This document shows positions 16,895 to 26,573 of a stretch of 64,000 bases of DNA, one piece after another. Source of the stretch: Kamptonema formosum PCC 6407 (GTDB lineage Bacteria > Cyanobacteriota > Cyanobacteriia > Cyanobacteriales > Microcoleaceae); assembly GCF_000332155.1 (NCBI RefSeq), contig NZ_KB235903.1:298938-362937 (forward strand). The letters run 5' to 3'. How positions within the stretch are numbered: position 1 is the stretch's first letter; each line of letters begins with the position of its first letter. The position numbers and the translations under genes were made by a program. The notes under the pieces are model-generated. The model was not told the origin of the DNA. It searched no databases and worked only from the letters and a program-made list of their open reading frames with translations.

Positions 16895-18220
16895 ATGAAA
16901 GATTCTAATACAATTGAAAAAAGTAAAAATCTCTTAGTATTAATTGCTATTAACTTAGCTATTACCTTTGTTGCTTTAGAGGCTCTATCCTTAGCCTTTT
17001 ATTTTATCAACAATAAGACCTTGTTTTATACAAGGGGGAAAACTCAAGATAAAATAGTAACAGACTTGGAAAGAACAGGAGTTAGGCTAGATGAATCTAT
17101 TGTAGAACGGCTTCATCCTTTCTTTGGCTACGTGCTGAAACAAGGAGCATTCTCAAAGGAAGATTTAGGACTAAAAGTCAATAGCCAAGGCTTTTTTTCC
17201 ATTTATGATTATCCTTTTATTAAAACTGATAAAAATCAATTTGTTATTGGAGTTTTTGGCGGTTCAGTTGCTAATAATTTTGTTCTTGATGAATATGTAA
17301 GCAAAAGATTTTCGGAAAAACTAAATAAATTTCCAGAGTTTTCTAATAAAAAAATAGTTGTTTTAAACTTTGCCAACGGTGGTTACAAACAACCGCAACA
17401 GTTGTTAATTTTAAGTTATTTTCTAGCTTTGGGTCAAAAGTTCGATCTTGTCGTCAACATTGACGGCTTTAATGAAGTAGCCCTCTCAAACTTAAACAAT
17501 AAAGCTCAAGTAGACATGGGGATGCCTAGCGTACAGCACATACAGCCCTTGACTGGTTTGGCTAATAATAGCTTGTCGCCGGAAGTAATGAGTTCAATAG
17601 TTAAAATTAGCGAAACGAAAAAGCAGTTAAGAGCCACTATCAATAAGTTAGATAATTGTAACTTAGCTTTGTGTTATACTTTAACATCCTTGCACGTTAA
17701 ACAATTAGTCAATAATTATCAACAACAAATTATTACTTATGACCAAAATGTAAAACAATCAAATACTACAGATAACAAGAATAATATAGTTTATATTCCT
17801 AAAAACAAGTCAGTTTTAGATGATGTTAGTGCTTTTGAAAAAATGGCGGCAGTTTGGTCTGAATCTTCTCTAATGATGAAGCAACTGTTAGCGAAGAGAA
17901 AAATTAAATATTTTCACTTCATACAACCAAATCAGTATTATCCAACAAAGCGAGTGTTTACTGAAGAAGAAAAGCAACTTTATTTGAGCCCGGATAGCCC
18001 ATATTCTGAGGCGATAAAAAAAGGCTATCCATTATTGTTATCTAAAGTTGAGCTGTTCCAAAAGGTGAAGCTTAATATATTTAGTGCAGTCAATATTTTA
18101 GACAATACCAAAGAAACTGTTTACAAAGATGCCTGCTGTCATTATAATCAAATCGGAGATGAAATATTAGCCACCTATATTTCTAGCTCTATTGTCCAAA
18201 GATTAAGGGAGGAAAAATAG
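16895..18220 (+). CDS. SGNH-like extracytoplasmic protein, paralogue 1
   Basis: The 441-residue protein has an N-terminal membrane helix (about residues 13-33) and then a divergent SGNH-like domain. In place of the GDS motif it has GVFGGSVANNF; block II-like NFANGGYKQPQQL, NIDGFNEVALS in the block III position, and a block V-like DACCHYNQIGDEIL follow. The serine, asparagine and histidine are thus kept while the first Asp of GDS is replaced by Gly. It is closely related to the next gene along its full length. I see no HIP1 octamer in this AT-rich gene, unlike its neighbours, which suggests later acquisition or duplication. Family placement is an inference from motif order. Confidence 0.75.
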   Translation: MKDSNTIEKSKNLLVLIAINLAITFVALEALSLAFYFINNKTLFYTRGKTQDKIVTDLERTGVRLDESIVERLHPFFGYVLKQGAFSKEDLGLKVNSQGFFSIYDYPFIKTDKNQFVIGVFGGSVANNFVLDEYVSKRFSEKLNKFPEFSNKKIVVLNFANGGYKQPQQLLILSYFLALGQKFDLVVNIDGFNEVALSNLNNKAQVDMGMPSVQHIQPLTGLANNSLSPEVMSSIVKISETKKQLRATINKLDNCNLALCYTLTSLHVKQLVNNYQQQIITYDQNVKQSNTTDNKNNIVYIPKNKSVLDDVSAFEKMAAVWSESSLMMKQLLAKRKIKYFHFIQPNQYYPTKRVFTEEEKQLYLSPDSPYSEAIKKGYPLLLSKVELFQKVKLNIFSAVNILDNTKETVYKDACCHYNQIGDEILATYISSSIVQRLREEK

Positions 18221-18296
18221 ATATATAAATTGAGAAAGTTTATGATATGATAATTCACTAAATGTACAGTTAGAGAGTTAGGGATAGTACGCGGTG

Positions 18297-19622
18297 ATGA
18301 AGGATTTCAACTTAATTAAAAGAAGCCCAGAGATAGTTAAACTCGCCTTGATTAACTTGGTGCTTTTATTTACTTTCCTTGAAGCAGGATCGCTAGGCTT
18401 ATATTTTGTCAAAAATCACCAGTTTTTCTACACTAGAGAAAAACCAAAAGATACTCCAGATTTAGGAATAGATTTAGAAGGAGTACGATTGGGAGAGTCG
18501 ATAGTAGAAAGAATTCATCCCTTTTTTGGGTTTGTTCAAAAACCAGGTGGTGATTTTAGACCTGGGTTTAAAATTAATAACTATGGTTTCATTTCACCCT
18601 ATGACTATCCTTTTAAAAAGAAAAATAAAAATCAATTTATTGTGGGGATATTTGGCGGTTCAGTAGCTTCTAATTTTTCTATTTATGAAGTCCAAAACAA
18701 GATAGTTGCTAAATACCTAAAACGGCTTCCTGAACTAAAAGATAAAGAAGTCATCGTTTTGTCTTTTGCTACAGGTGGGTACAAACAACCTCAACAATTA
18801 TTAATTCTCAACTACTTTTTAATGCTAGGTCAAGAACTAGATCTGGTCATCAATATAGATGGCTTTAATGAAGTAGCCCTTGCCAGCTTAAATAATCGAG
18901 AAAAAATTGATATTTCTATGCCAAGCGTTCAACACTTGCAACCGCTGACGAACTTAGCAAATAATTCTCTTTCTACAAAAGCTCTGACAGCAATATTGAA
19001 AATTCAGGAAAATAAAGATCGGATTAAAGATGCGGTAGAAACATTAAAAAATTGTAAGTTAGCTTTGTGTAATTCTATTAATTCTTTCTATATTCAAAGC
19101 TTTGTCAATGAATACCGCCGTAACTTAATTAGATTTGAAAGAGAGCGGAAGAAGCAAGCTAAGCAATCATCAGGAAGTATCATTTATGTGAATAGTGAAG
19201 ATGCTGTATTAAAAGATCCTGTTGCTTTTGAAAAAATGGCAAATACTTGGGCAAAAAGCTCAATTTTTATGAATAAAGTTTTATCTAGTAGTAATGTTTT
19301 ATATTTTCATTTTTTCCAGCCAAATCAATACTTCCCTACTCCAAGGGTATTCAGCGAAGCTGAAAAAAAGGTAGCCTTTAATAAAGATACTCCTTATGCA
19401 AAATCTGTGAAAGCTGGATATCCGATACTGTTTACGAAATTCAGGAATTTGCAAAAAAATAATGTGCGAATCTTTGATGCGGTAAATATTTTTGACAAGA
19501 CAAAAGAGAGTGTTTATATAGATAGTTGCTGTCACTACAATAAGAAAGGAGAAGAAATATTTGCAAATTATGTGGGCAATTCAATTCTAAAACAATTAAT
19601 TTCAGAAAAAGGGAAGAAATAA
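18297..19622 (+). CDS. SGNH-like extracytoplasmic protein, paralogue 2
   Basis: This 441-residue protein aligns with the preceding gene from the first to the last residue (both start MKD, both have HPFFG, FGGSVA, GGYKQPQQLLIL, NIDGFNEVAL, PSVQH and CCHYN). The motif set GGS, DGFNE and DSCCHYN suggests an SGNH-type fold with the same altered first block. ATG 18297 is preferred to the adjacent GTG because it matches the paralogue. The duplicate pair extends the carbamoyltransferase operon and may act on the same surface polymer. An STRR array begins right after its stop codon. No HIP1 octamer is visible in the gene. Confidence 0.75.
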   Translation: MKDFNLIKRSPEIVKLALINLVLLFTFLEAGSLGLYFVKNHQFFYTREKPKDTPDLGIDLEGVRLGESIVERIHPFFGFVQKPGGDFRPGFKINNYGFISPYDYPFKKKNKNQFIVGIFGGSVASNFSIYEVQNKIVAKYLKRLPELKDKEVIVLSFATGGYKQPQQLLILNYFLMLGQELDLVINIDGFNEVALASLNNREKIDISMPSVQHLQPLTNLANNSLSTKALTAILKIQENKDRIKDAVETLKNCKLALCNSINSFYIQSFVNEYRRNLIRFERERKKQAKQSSGSIIYVNSEDAVLKDPVAFEKMANTWAKSSIFMNKVLSSSNVLYFHFFQPNQYFPTPRVFSEAEKKVAFNKDTPYAKSVKAGYPILFTKFRNLQKNNVRIFDAVNIFDKTKESVYIDSCCHYNKKGEEIFANYVGNSILKQLISEKGKK

Positions 19623-19623
19623 G

Positions 19624-19651
19624 ATTGGTAATTGGTAATTGGTAATTGGTA
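19624..19651. repeat. Short STRR array (ATTGGTA)
   Basis: Four copies of the heptamer lie between two convergent genes, directly after the stop of the SGNH-like paralogue 2. Confidence 0.7.
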
Positions 19652-19669
19652 TAGCAAGCGCCAAGATAA

Positions 19670-20482
19670 TTACGACAAAAATTTAGGTAAGTTTTGCTGC
19701 ATTTGATGACGAATAGAAGTGCTATCGCTAGCAATTAAAATCCGGTCGCCTTGGTGATAAACTATCATTTGAGCACCAAAAGTCTGCTCTAGATTAGCCG
19801 GAGTAAAAACATCAATAGGTTGACCTTGACAGATTAAGCCGTGATTGAAACATACCACCCAAGGTAAATGTGTGGCTACGGAATTAAGGTCATGGGTAGA
19901 GAGAAAAATTGTCAAGCCTTGCTGATTTAAATCTGCTAAAAGATGCAATAGTTCGTGCTGAACTTGCAAATCAGAACTGCTAGTAGGCTCATCTAAAAAG
20001 ACTATTTCTGGTTTTCCAACTAATGCCCTAGCCAGAAAAACTCGCTGCTGTTGTCCCCCCGACAATTCGCCAATAGGTCGATCGGCAACGTATTCAATCC
20101 CGACGCGGGCCAAAAATGAGCGAGCCACTGCGCGATCGCGTTTCGATGGCAACGGCCAAATCTTCTGCTGTCTGTAACGCCCCATCATCACCACTTCTTC
20201 CGCTGTCACCGGAAAAGTCCAATCTACTGTTTCCACCTGCGGTACATAGCCTACTTTTGGCGGTGCAACTTCTGATTTTAATCGTTTGCCCCGAAACCAA
20301 ATCTCTCCACCCCAAGGGCGAATTAACCCTAAAATTGCCTTAATCAGCGTGCTTTTACCGCTTCCCGATGGCCCCACTAATCCTGATAACTGACGCGGAT
20401 AAAGAGCCAAATTTAGCCCTGTAAATACTGGCAGTTTTTGATAGCCGCAAGTCAAGTTTTTGACTTCTAATATTGGTTCCAT
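19670..20482 (-). CDS. Metal ABC transporter ATP-binding protein (Mn/Zn type)
   Basis: The 270-residue protein is the cytoplasmic ATPase of a manganese or zinc importer. Walker A is GPSGSGKST near residue 37, the signature is LSGGQQQR, and Walker B is IVFLDEP followed by TSSSD. The switch histidine is in LSTHDLNSV. The order VGYVPQVETVDWTFPVTAEE is typical of the MntA/ZnuC subgroup. The binding-protein gene lies upstream on the same strand, 215 bases away, but the permease gene normally found with them is absent; repeats fill the gap. The metal cannot be told from the ATPase. Confidence 0.88.
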   Translation of the reverse strand: MEPILEVKNLTCGYQKLPVFTGLNLALYPRQLSGLVGPSGSGKSTLIKAILGLIRPWGGEIWFRGKRLKSEVAPPKVGYVPQVETVDWTFPVTAEEVVMMGRYRQQKIWPLPSKRDRAVARSFLARVGIEYVADRPIGELSGGQQQRVFLARALVGKPEIVFLDEPTSSSDLQVQHELLHLLADLNQQGLTIFLSTHDLNSVATHLPWVVCFNHGLICQGQPIDVFTPANLEQTFGAQMIVYHQGDRILIASDSTSIRHQMQQNLPKFLS

Positions 20483-20505
20483 TACATTATTGGGCTTAAT
20501 TTTTG

Positions 20506-20602
20506 CTAATGGCTAATGGCTAATGGCTAATGGCTAATTGCTAATGGCTAATTGCTAATGGCTAATTGCTAATTGCTAATTGCTAATGGCTAATTGCTAA
20601 TA
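20506..20602. repeat. STRR array (TAATGGC/TAATTGC)
   Basis: About thirteen heptamers of two alternating types lie in the gap between the ABC ATPase and the binding-protein gene. Confidence 0.8.
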
Positions 20603-20607
20603 AGTAA

Positions 20608-20673
20608 GGTGGGCGCTCGCCGACCATCATCTTAGGCTATGAAAAACATCGCTTGAGGCGGCGAGCGCCCACC
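20608..20673. repeat. GGTGGGCGCTCGCCG inverted repeat
   Basis: A perfect 15-base inverted repeat, GGTGGGCGCTCGCCG (20608-20622) and CGGCGAGCGCCCACC (20659-20673), surrounds a 36-base loop. Fragments of the same element (GCGCCCACCCTAC) occur near 32315. It lies just downstream of the metal-binding protein gene and could end its transcript. Confidence 0.7.
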
Positions 20674-20697
20674 CTACATTTAATTAACCACTAACAA

Positions 20698-21753
20698 TTA
20701 CTTCGATGCTGTCGGCCCCACCACATTAGCAGTATTGACATTTTTAACTAAGTCGGGATTACCGCCCAAATTAGCAGCAAGTATCTCCAAATTCCTAACC
20801 ATCATCCCAATATAAGTATGTTGAGGATTCGAGTTTTCCATTGCATTAGCGGAACCCTCACCAGGTAATTCATCATCAGCAGTATTGGCTGTTTTTACAT
20901 TTGCTTCACGGGCAATTTGCTCTTCTACTTTACTGGGGTAAACTTCCGAGCCAAAAATAGCAGGAACCCCTGTTTTACGAACCTGATCGACTAGCTGTGT
21001 CACCTCTTGAGCCGAAGGTTCTTTAAAATCTGAAGGCTGGATTGCACCAATTACTTCAAAACCGTACTCTCTCGCCCAATAAGCCCAAGAATCGTGATAG
21101 GTAATTAGCTTGCGATTCTTTTCAGGAATACTGGCAACTATGGCGCGGGTTGCTTTATCTAATTCATCCAGCCTTTGCAGGTAATTTTTTAAATTAGTAG
21201 CATAGTAATCTTTACCTGCGGGATCTAGTTGGGTTAACTGTTCGGCTGCTAGTTTGGCGTAGGCTTCAGCGTACTTAGGATTTACCCACAAATGAGGGTT
21301 TGGATCTCCTTTTTCCTTGGGAAAGCTGAAGTCAAAGAGCCATTCATTTTGAGTAATAGTGTTGTTACCTAATTCATAAATTTTGGTGTCTTTAGGCTTA
21401 GAAGCGTTGGCCAATTTTTCTGTAGGAACTTCCAAACGCAGACCGTTAGAGATAATTAAATTTGCTTTAGAAAGTAGTTCGCTATCTGAAGGGCGTGGCT
21501 CGAAAGTGTGAGAATCAGCGCCCTCTGGAACAATACCCTTGACTTCCACGCGATCGCCTGCAATATTGCTGACAATATTAGTGATAGGAGCTACTGTGGT
21601 TACGACTAAAGGTTTAGCTGCTGTCTGAGAGTTGTTGGGGGAAGTAGAAGTGCTGGTAGCTACAGGAGTTGGAACTACTGTTTGATTCTCAGTTCCCCTA
21701 CAGGCAACCGTCATCATGCTCAGTACTAATAGCACTGATGAAATTTTAAGCAT
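20698..21753 (-). CDS. Metal ABC transporter substrate-binding lipoprotein (ZnuA/MntC-like)
   Basis: The 351-residue protein captures Zn2+ or Mn2+ outside the membrane. A lipoprotein signal ends in TVAC (Cys18). The metal ligands of the cluster A-I family are visible: His in GADSHTFEPRPSD, His in NPHLWVNPKYA, a YHDSWAYWAREYGF segment, and the acidic NTADDELPGEG segment. The His-rich loop typical of many zinc-specific proteins is lacking, so manganese is possible. Residues 25-48 form a Ser/Thr-rich linker. The ATPase gene follows on the same strand, but no permease gene is present in the window. Confidence 0.88.
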   Translation of the reverse strand: MLKISSVLLVLSMMTVACRGTENQTVVPTPVATSTSTSPNNSQTAAKPLVVTTVAPITNIVSNIAGDRVEVKGIVPEGADSHTFEPRPSDSELLSKANLIISNGLRLEVPTEKLANASKPKDTKIYELGNNTITQNEWLFDFSFPKEKGDPNPHLWVNPKYAEAYAKLAAEQLTQLDPAGKDYYATNLKNYLQRLDELDKATRAIVASIPEKNRKLITYHDSWAYWAREYGFEVIGAIQPSDFKEPSAQEVTQLVDQVRKTGVPAIFGSEVYPSKVEEQIAREANVKTANTADDELPGEGSANAMENSNPQHTYIGMMVRNLEILAANLGGNPDLVKNVNTANVVGPTASK

Positions 21754-21849
21754 TGGCTGTGAATATGATAGTGCAGGCTTAATAAGCTAAACCTTTTCTC
21801 TAGAAAAACGCAATGCCCTATGGGGGCATTTAGTAGATTTATAGTATTT

Positions 21850-21899
21850 GTAACGCCGCCATCCTGGCGGTATCCTTACCGCCGAGAGGGCGGCGTTAC
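21850..21899. repeat. GTAACGCCGCC inverted repeat
   Basis: GTAACGCCGCC (21850-21860) and GGCGGCGTTAC (21889-21899) enclose a loop with its own short stem (CTGGCGGT/ACCGCC). It is the same family as the element at 4131-4181 and separates secA from the metal-binding protein gene. Confidence 0.75.
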
Positions 21900-21984
21900 G
21901 TAATTTAAGATCGGCTATATAAAAAACAAAAATGAAGGCATTTAATCCTTCATTTTCACTTTTTAATCTTTAATTTTTAATGCC

Positions 21985-24795
21985 TCAAACCATCTCAGAG
22001 GACATTTGCACCTGCGGTTGCGGCTGAAACTGGAACAGGGAATAAACCACATTGCGGCGGATATCTGTCATCATATCCAAGAACAGCTCGTAACCTTCAG
22101 TCTTATACTCAATCAGCGGGTCTTTCTGTCCGTAACCACGCAACCCGACAGACTCTCGCAAACCATCCATTTGTTGCAAATGTTCGCGCCACAAAGTATC
22201 GATTTGCTGCAAAATAAAGAAGCGTTCCGCATCCCGCATTAAACCAGGTCGGATTTGATTAACTTGAGCTTCTTTAATGTCATAAGCATTTCTCACTTGT
22301 TCGTGCAAGAAAGTTTTGATTTCATCCACTGATAAATCTTCCAATTGAACGGGAAGCATATCTTCTAGTAGATAAACAAACTCTTTCACTTTTATTACCA
22401 ACTTTTCCAATTCCCATTCTTCTGAAGGTAAATCAGGATTAATATATGCTCCCACGATGTCATCCATCGTTTGTTCTGCATACTTAATCACCTGTTCTTT
22501 AATCTCTAAACCTTCCAATACCCGGCGGCGTTCGGCATAAATCGCGCGGCGTTGATTGTTCATCACCTCGTCGTATTCAAACACCTGCTTGCGGATATCG
22601 TAGTAGTAAGTTTCTACCTTTTTCTGAGCACCTTCGAGGGAACGAGTTAGCATTCCCGATTCGATGGGCATATCTTCCTCTACGCCGAAAGCCTGCATTA
22701 AATTGGCTACGCGATCGCCCCCAAAAATTCGCAGCAAGTTATCTTCTAAACTGAGGAAGAATCTAGTCGAACCAGGGTCGCCTTGTCTACCTGCACGCCC
22801 TCGCAACTGGTTATCAATCCGCCGGGACTCGTGGCGTTCCGTCGCGATTACGTGCAAACCGCCAAGTTTGACAACTTCATCGTGTTCGGTATCGGTAAAC
22901 CTCTCGTACTCGTGGAGGATTTGATTGTAAACGTCGCGAAGTTTCTGGATTACGGGTTCTTGCGTCGGCGCTTTTTCTGCGGCTACAGCTACCTTATCCT
23001 CAGCCAATAATTCTGGGAGACTGCGTTCTCCGTATTCCTTAACTGCGAACTCTACGGCCGCCTTCAAGTTTTGCAGAGTTTCCTTAGATAACTCCGTCGG
23101 GAACAACTGCGGCGAAGCCTTCCAACTCTTCACCTTCTGAGTGGGGGCAAAACCTTGAGCTTTGCTACGACCACCGACTCCGGGAACCTGTACTGGGGAA
23201 AAGTTGCTGTCGTCCTCTGGAAGCACAATCCGGGGCATAAAATATTCCCGTAACTTCAGCCGGGCCATGTATTCAGCATTCCCACCCAGAATAATATCCG
23301 TACCGCGTCCGGCCATGTTCGTGGCGATCGTGACAGCATTTTTACGACCTGCTTGGGCAATAATTTCAGATTCCCGTTCCACATTTTCCGGCTTAGCGTT
23401 GAGCAAATTATGGGGAATTTTGCGTTCTTGCAATAGCCGCGACAGTAATTCCGATTTTTCTACACTGGTAGTACCAACCAATACGGGGCGACCCACTTCG
23501 TGCATTTCGGCGCATTCAGCCGCGATCGCACTCCATTTACCCGCCTCCGTCTTGTAAACTACATCCGAGAGGTCATGCCGGCCAGTCGGGCGGTTAGTCG
23601 GACATACCGTCACTTCCAGGTTGTAAATCTTCTCAAACTCCGCCTCTTCCGTCTTCGCCGTCCCCGTCATCCCCGACAATTTCGGGTAAAGTAAGAAGAA
23701 ATTTTGATAAGTAATAGTAGCAAGCGTCTGAGTTTCCGGCTGAATCTCCACCCGTTCCTTCGCCTCGATCGCCTGGTGTAAACCATCACTCCAGCGACGA
23801 CCCGGCATCACCCGTCCCGTAAACTCATCAACAATTACCACTTCCCCTTCGCGGACGATGTAATTAACATCCTTAATAAATAATTCTTTCGCCTTCAGCG
23901 CGTTAAAAATGTAGTGAGCCCAAGGATCGGCGGGGTCGTACAAATCCTTAACCCCTAAAATTTCTTCAGCTTTGGCAAAGCCTTCATCAGTCATCAGCAC
24001 ATTGCGGGCTTTTTCGTCAACCTCATAATGCTCTTCTTCTTCCTTTTTCAGGGCCGCCGCCACATCCGCCGCCCGCAGATACTTCTCGCTGGGGCGTTCC
24101 ACCTGACCCGAAATAATCAACGGCGTGCGGGCCTCATCAATCAACACCGAGTCAACTTCATCAATAACGCAGAAGTTGAAAGGGCGCTGCACCACATCTT
24201 CCATCGCCGTCGCCATATTATCGCGCAAGTAGTCAAAGCCTACTTCGCTGTTAGTGGCATAAGTAACATCGCAGGCGTAATTTTTCTGACGTTCCCCCGG
24301 TTCCATTCCCTGCTGAATCAGTCCCACAGTTAAACCTAAAAAGCGGTGGATCTGCCCCATCCATTCCGCATCCCGTCGCGCTAGATAATCGTTAACGGTA
24401 ATGATGTGTACTCCTTTACCGCTGAGCGCGTTCAGATAAGCTGGGAGAGTAGATACTAGAGTTTTGCCCTCACCAGTTTTCATCTCAGCAATTTGGCCCT
24501 TGTGGAGGATGATACCGCCGAGGAGTTGGACATCAAAGTGGCGCATACCCAAAACCCGCTTTCCCGCTTCCCGCACTACTGCAAAGGCTTCTGGCAGGAT
24601 TTCATCTAATAACTCTTTTTCCTCATTGAGCGATTTAACTTTCTCTAGACGCTGTTTGAACTCGCCTGTTTTAGCCCTGAGTTCATCGTCAGAGAGTGGT
24701 TTGATGTCTTCCTCTAAGACACCGATATCAGCAACCCAAGGCTGAAATTTCTTAAGTTTGCGTGCATTGGGATCGCCGAGCAGATGTTTAAGCAT
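21985..24795 (-). CDS. secA: Preprotein translocase ATPase SecA
   Basis: SecA drives proteins through the SecYEG channel with ATP. The 936-residue product has all landmarks: Walker A in [27 protein letters not shown], the preprotein-binding domain, [13 protein letters not shown], and [20 protein letters not shown]. The start [16 protein letters not shown] is typical of cyanobacterial SecA. About 75 residues between IVLPEDD and [15 protein letters not shown] form the insertion common in cyanobacterial and chloroplast proteins. The C-terminus ends in a short Q/P-rich tail without the zinc-binding CxCx8CH motif, as usual in this group. It is a single gene, followed by repeats. Confidence 0.97.
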   Translation of the reverse strand: MLKHLLGDPNARKLKKFQPWVADIGVLEEDIKPLSDDELRAKTGEFKQRLEKVKSLNEEKELLDEILPEAFAVVREAGKRVLGMRHFDVQLLGGIILHKGQIAEMKTGEGKTLVSTLPAYLNALSGKGVHIITVNDYLARRDAEWMGQIHRFLGLTVGLIQQGMEPGERQKNYACDVTYATNSEVGFDYLRDNMATAMEDVVQRPFNFCVIDEVDSVLIDEARTPLIISGQVERPSEKYLRAADVAAALKKEEEEHYEVDEKARNVLMTDEGFAKAEEILGVKDLYDPADPWAHYIFNALKAKELFIKDVNYIVREGEVVIVDEFTGRVMPGRRWSDGLHQAIEAKERVEIQPETQTLATITYQNFFLLYPKLSGMTGTAKTEEAEFEKIYNLEVTVCPTNRPTGRHDLSDVVYKTEAGKWSAIAAECAEMHEVGRPVLVGTTSVEKSELLSRLLQERKIPHNLLNAKPENVERESEIIAQAGRKNAVTIATNMAGRGTDIILGGNAEYMARLKLREYFMPRIVLPEDDSNFSPVQVPGVGGRSKAQGFAPTQKVKSWKASPQLFPTELSKETLQNLKAAVEFAVKEYGERSLPELLAEDKVAVAAEKAPTQEPVIQKLRDVYNQILHEYERFTDTEHDEVVKLGGLHVIATERHESRRIDNQLRGRAGRQGDPGSTRFFLSLEDNLLRIFGGDRVANLMQAFGVEEDMPIESGMLTRSLEGAQKKVETYYYDIRKQVFEYDEVMNNQRRAIYAERRRVLEGLEIKEQVIKYAEQTMDDIVGAYINPDLPSEEWELEKLVIKVKEFVYLLEDMLPVQLEDLSVDEIKTFLHEQVRNAYDIKEAQVNQIRPGLMRDAERFFILQQIDTLWREHLQQMDGLRESVGLRGYGQKDPLIEYKTEGYELFLDMMTDIRRNVVYSLFQFQPQPQVQMSSEMV

Positions 24796-25308
24796 GGCAG
24801 GAGAGGCAGAGAGGTGCGGTTACGGTACTTTTTTTACCATATTACAATATTTTGCGACAGGACTCAGAGGCTAGGCTCTTGGGAATAGCTTTACTTGGGC
24901 GTAGTGTGGGGAAGCAATTCTGGTGTTAAATTAGCGATATTTGGCGATGCTTGGGGCTAGCTATGCCTATGGGCTTTGATCTTTGGGAAAGGACGATGCT
25001 TGGGGGTGGTTACGCCTACGCGCTTTGATATTTGGGCTCAGAGAGGGGCGATCGCGCTTAATCTTTCGGCATCTTTTACCAAGTTAATGATATTCAGAGT
25101 AAATCTTCCTCAGATAACTGGGCTATTTTCATTAAAGCTCTCAAGGTTACAACTTTTAAATCTTGATTGCGGTGAACAGGAATTGACAAAATTTGTTCTG
25201 ATTGAGTTATTTGTTAAGGATATTATAGCAACCATCAATCAATTCTTAAAATGTTAGCTATAACTTTGCTATAATTAGGAATATCCCATTTTTGCAGGGA
25301 ATTAAAAT
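24796..25308. other. 513-bp intergenic region upstream of secA
   Basis: No intact gene is visible. Two imperfect direct repeats of about 44 bases lie at 24942-24985 and 24999-25042, both with GATGCTTGGGG and GGGCTTTGAT-like or CGCTTTGATATTTGGG parts. The right half holds the remnant of a HicA-like gene on the minus strand (annotated separately). The start of the region must include the secA promoter, which I could not pinpoint. Confidence 0.6.
25094..25213 (-). pseudogene. HicA-like toxin, C-terminal remnant
   Basis: On the minus strand an open stretch of 39 codons ends with a stop at 25094. It reads ILSIPVHRNQDLKVVTLRAL then MKIAQLSEEDLL, which fits the C-terminal half of HicA mRNA-interferase toxins (IPxHxxxDLKxGTLRxILRQAGLS). 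An in-frame TAA lies directly upstream and no start codon or the N-terminal lysine/histidine segment is present. I found no matching HicB antitoxin gene. It is therefore probably a decayed toxin gene. Confidence 0.5.
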
Positions 25309-25956
25309 ATGGTATTACCCACAATTACTGAAGATACAATTTCCCTCGCAGCAGGGGACGAACTCATTCTGCGCTTTAGAACTTGGGAAGATTACGAGGC
25401 ATTGCTAGCCCGTCGAGAGGATAAGGCTGGATTGAGAATTCGCTACAACAGTAAAACCCAAGAAATTAGAATTATATCTCCATTGCCCAAACATAGTAAT
25501 CAAGCCGATTTATTAGCAGATTTGGTCAAAGCTTTAATGCGATATGAAGGCAAAGATTGGGACGCATTTACCCCAATTACGCTGAAGCGGGTTAATAAAC
25601 AGGGAATTGAACCAGATTACTGTTTTTACATTGACAATCGCGATCGCATTTTAGGGAAAGAGCGCATTGATTTAGAAACAGATCCCCCCCCTGATTTGGT
25701 AATTGAGATTGACCTGACTTGCACGACTAAACCAGAAGATTATCAAGCGATCGCACCTTTGGAACTCTGGGTTTACCGTCAAAGTCAATTATCGATCTAT
25801 CAATTCGAGTCACGGCAATATCGCGAGTCTGAGGAGAGTCGATGGTTTCCCGGTTACGATCTGAAAAGGTTAATTCCTCAATATTGCGATCGCGGCTGGC
25901 AAAGTGGTTCTAGTGTGGCGGTGCGAGAGTTTGAAGAGGTGTTGCGATCGCTTTGA
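25309..25956 (+). CDS. Uma2 family PD-(D/E)XK endonuclease-like protein
   Basis: The 215-residue protein shows the Uma2 pattern: LILRFRTWEDYEALLARRED, LRIRYNSKTQEIRIISPLP, NQADLLADLV, GIEPDYCFYI with the catalytic Asp, and PDLVIEIDLTCTTKPEDY where Glu and the following polar residues form the active site. Lys of the usual ExSxK segment is displaced, as often in this subgroup. The CGATCGC-rich coding sequence suggests long residence in the genome. It is a separate unit between a HicA remnant and a convergent small gene. Function of the family is unknown. Confidence 0.82.
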   Translation: MVLPTITEDTISLAAGDELILRFRTWEDYEALLARREDKAGLRIRYNSKTQEIRIISPLPKHSNQADLLADLVKALMRYEGKDWDAFTPITLKRVNKQGIEPDYCFYIDNRDRILGKERIDLETDPPPDLVIEIDLTCTTKPEDYQAIAPLELWVYRQSQLSIYQFESRQYRESEESRWFPGYDLKRLIPQYCDRGWQSGSSVAVREFEEVLRSL

Positions 25957-26024
25957 ATAGATGGGATGGGGAGAGAGCGATCGCATTTAACCAAAACAAC
26001 CTTGCCCACCCATCATGTGGTATT

Positions 26025-26411
26025 CTAATCTCTAATCTTGCCGTACTTCCGTTTTAAATAATCCGGCATGATAGTCGGGCGATAGATATTCTGTTCCCAT
26101 TCCCGATATTTCCCCAGCTCGTCAAAGTGATAAGTGTTAGGGTGGCAGTAGCGCCCATCTGGGAACTTGTAGGTACACTTTCCCTCTTTATGGGCCCAAG
26201 CCTTATTTTTGCGATATATTGACCAATGCCGCCCCACACTCCCGTCTAGCAAGTCGGTTTCACCTACTGGCATTTTTAGCACCGATTGCACGTAAACGAG
26301 CAGGTGACTTGATTCGGAAAGGACGCACCAATGTCCTTCTGGGATACCTGACAAACTATTTAATAGCTGCTCAATCCGCTTGATGTAGCCAGTAATTTCG
26401 CAAGTTTTCAT
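26025..26411 (-). CDS. Conserved hypothetical protein
   Basis: I do not recognise this family. The 128-residue product starts MKTCEITGYIKRIEQLLNSL and contains a helical N-terminus and a C-terminal part rich in aromatic and charged residues (GKYREWEQNIYRPTIMPDYL). The segments CTYKFPDGRYCHPN and a lone Cys-His pair do not form a clear metal site. ATG 26411 is preferred because an AGAGGAG ribosome binding site lies 7-8 bases upstream; the frame is open 29 codons further. It is transcribed away from the STAND gene. Confidence 0.65.
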   Translation of the reverse strand: MKTCEITGYIKRIEQLLNSLSGIPEGHWCVLSESSHLLVYVQSVLKMPVGETDLLDGSVGRHWSIYRKNKAWAHKEGKCTYKFPDGRYCHPNTYHFDELGKYREWEQNIYRPTIMPDYLKRKYGKIRD

Positions 26412-26516
26412 TTTATTTCTCCTCTGTGGTTTTTTGAACAAAGGAGAAGTTCGTTGGCCAACTGTGCTTCTCACACTTCCATAATCGTGAGTTAGCAAGG
26501 GTTTCGCTCGATCGCA

Positions 26517-26543
26517 TTTAGATCGAACCGAAAATGATCTAAA
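26517..26543. promoter_or_regulatory. TTTAGATC inverted repeat in the STAND gene leader
   Basis: TTTAGATC (26517-26524) and GATCTAAA (26536-26543) are separated by 11 bases, followed by a TTGACA hexamer at 26551-26556. This looks like an operator-promoter arrangement about 30 bases before the ATG at 26574, but no -10 box fits the usual spacing exactly. Confidence 0.35.
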
Positions 26544-26573
26544 ATTGATCTTGACATCCTATAAATCATGTGT

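Noticed and set aside
24976..25257. Open frame of 93 codons on the plus strand upstream of the Uma2 gene
   Set aside because: Composition is unlike a protein, and the opposite strand carries a recognisable HicA remnant.
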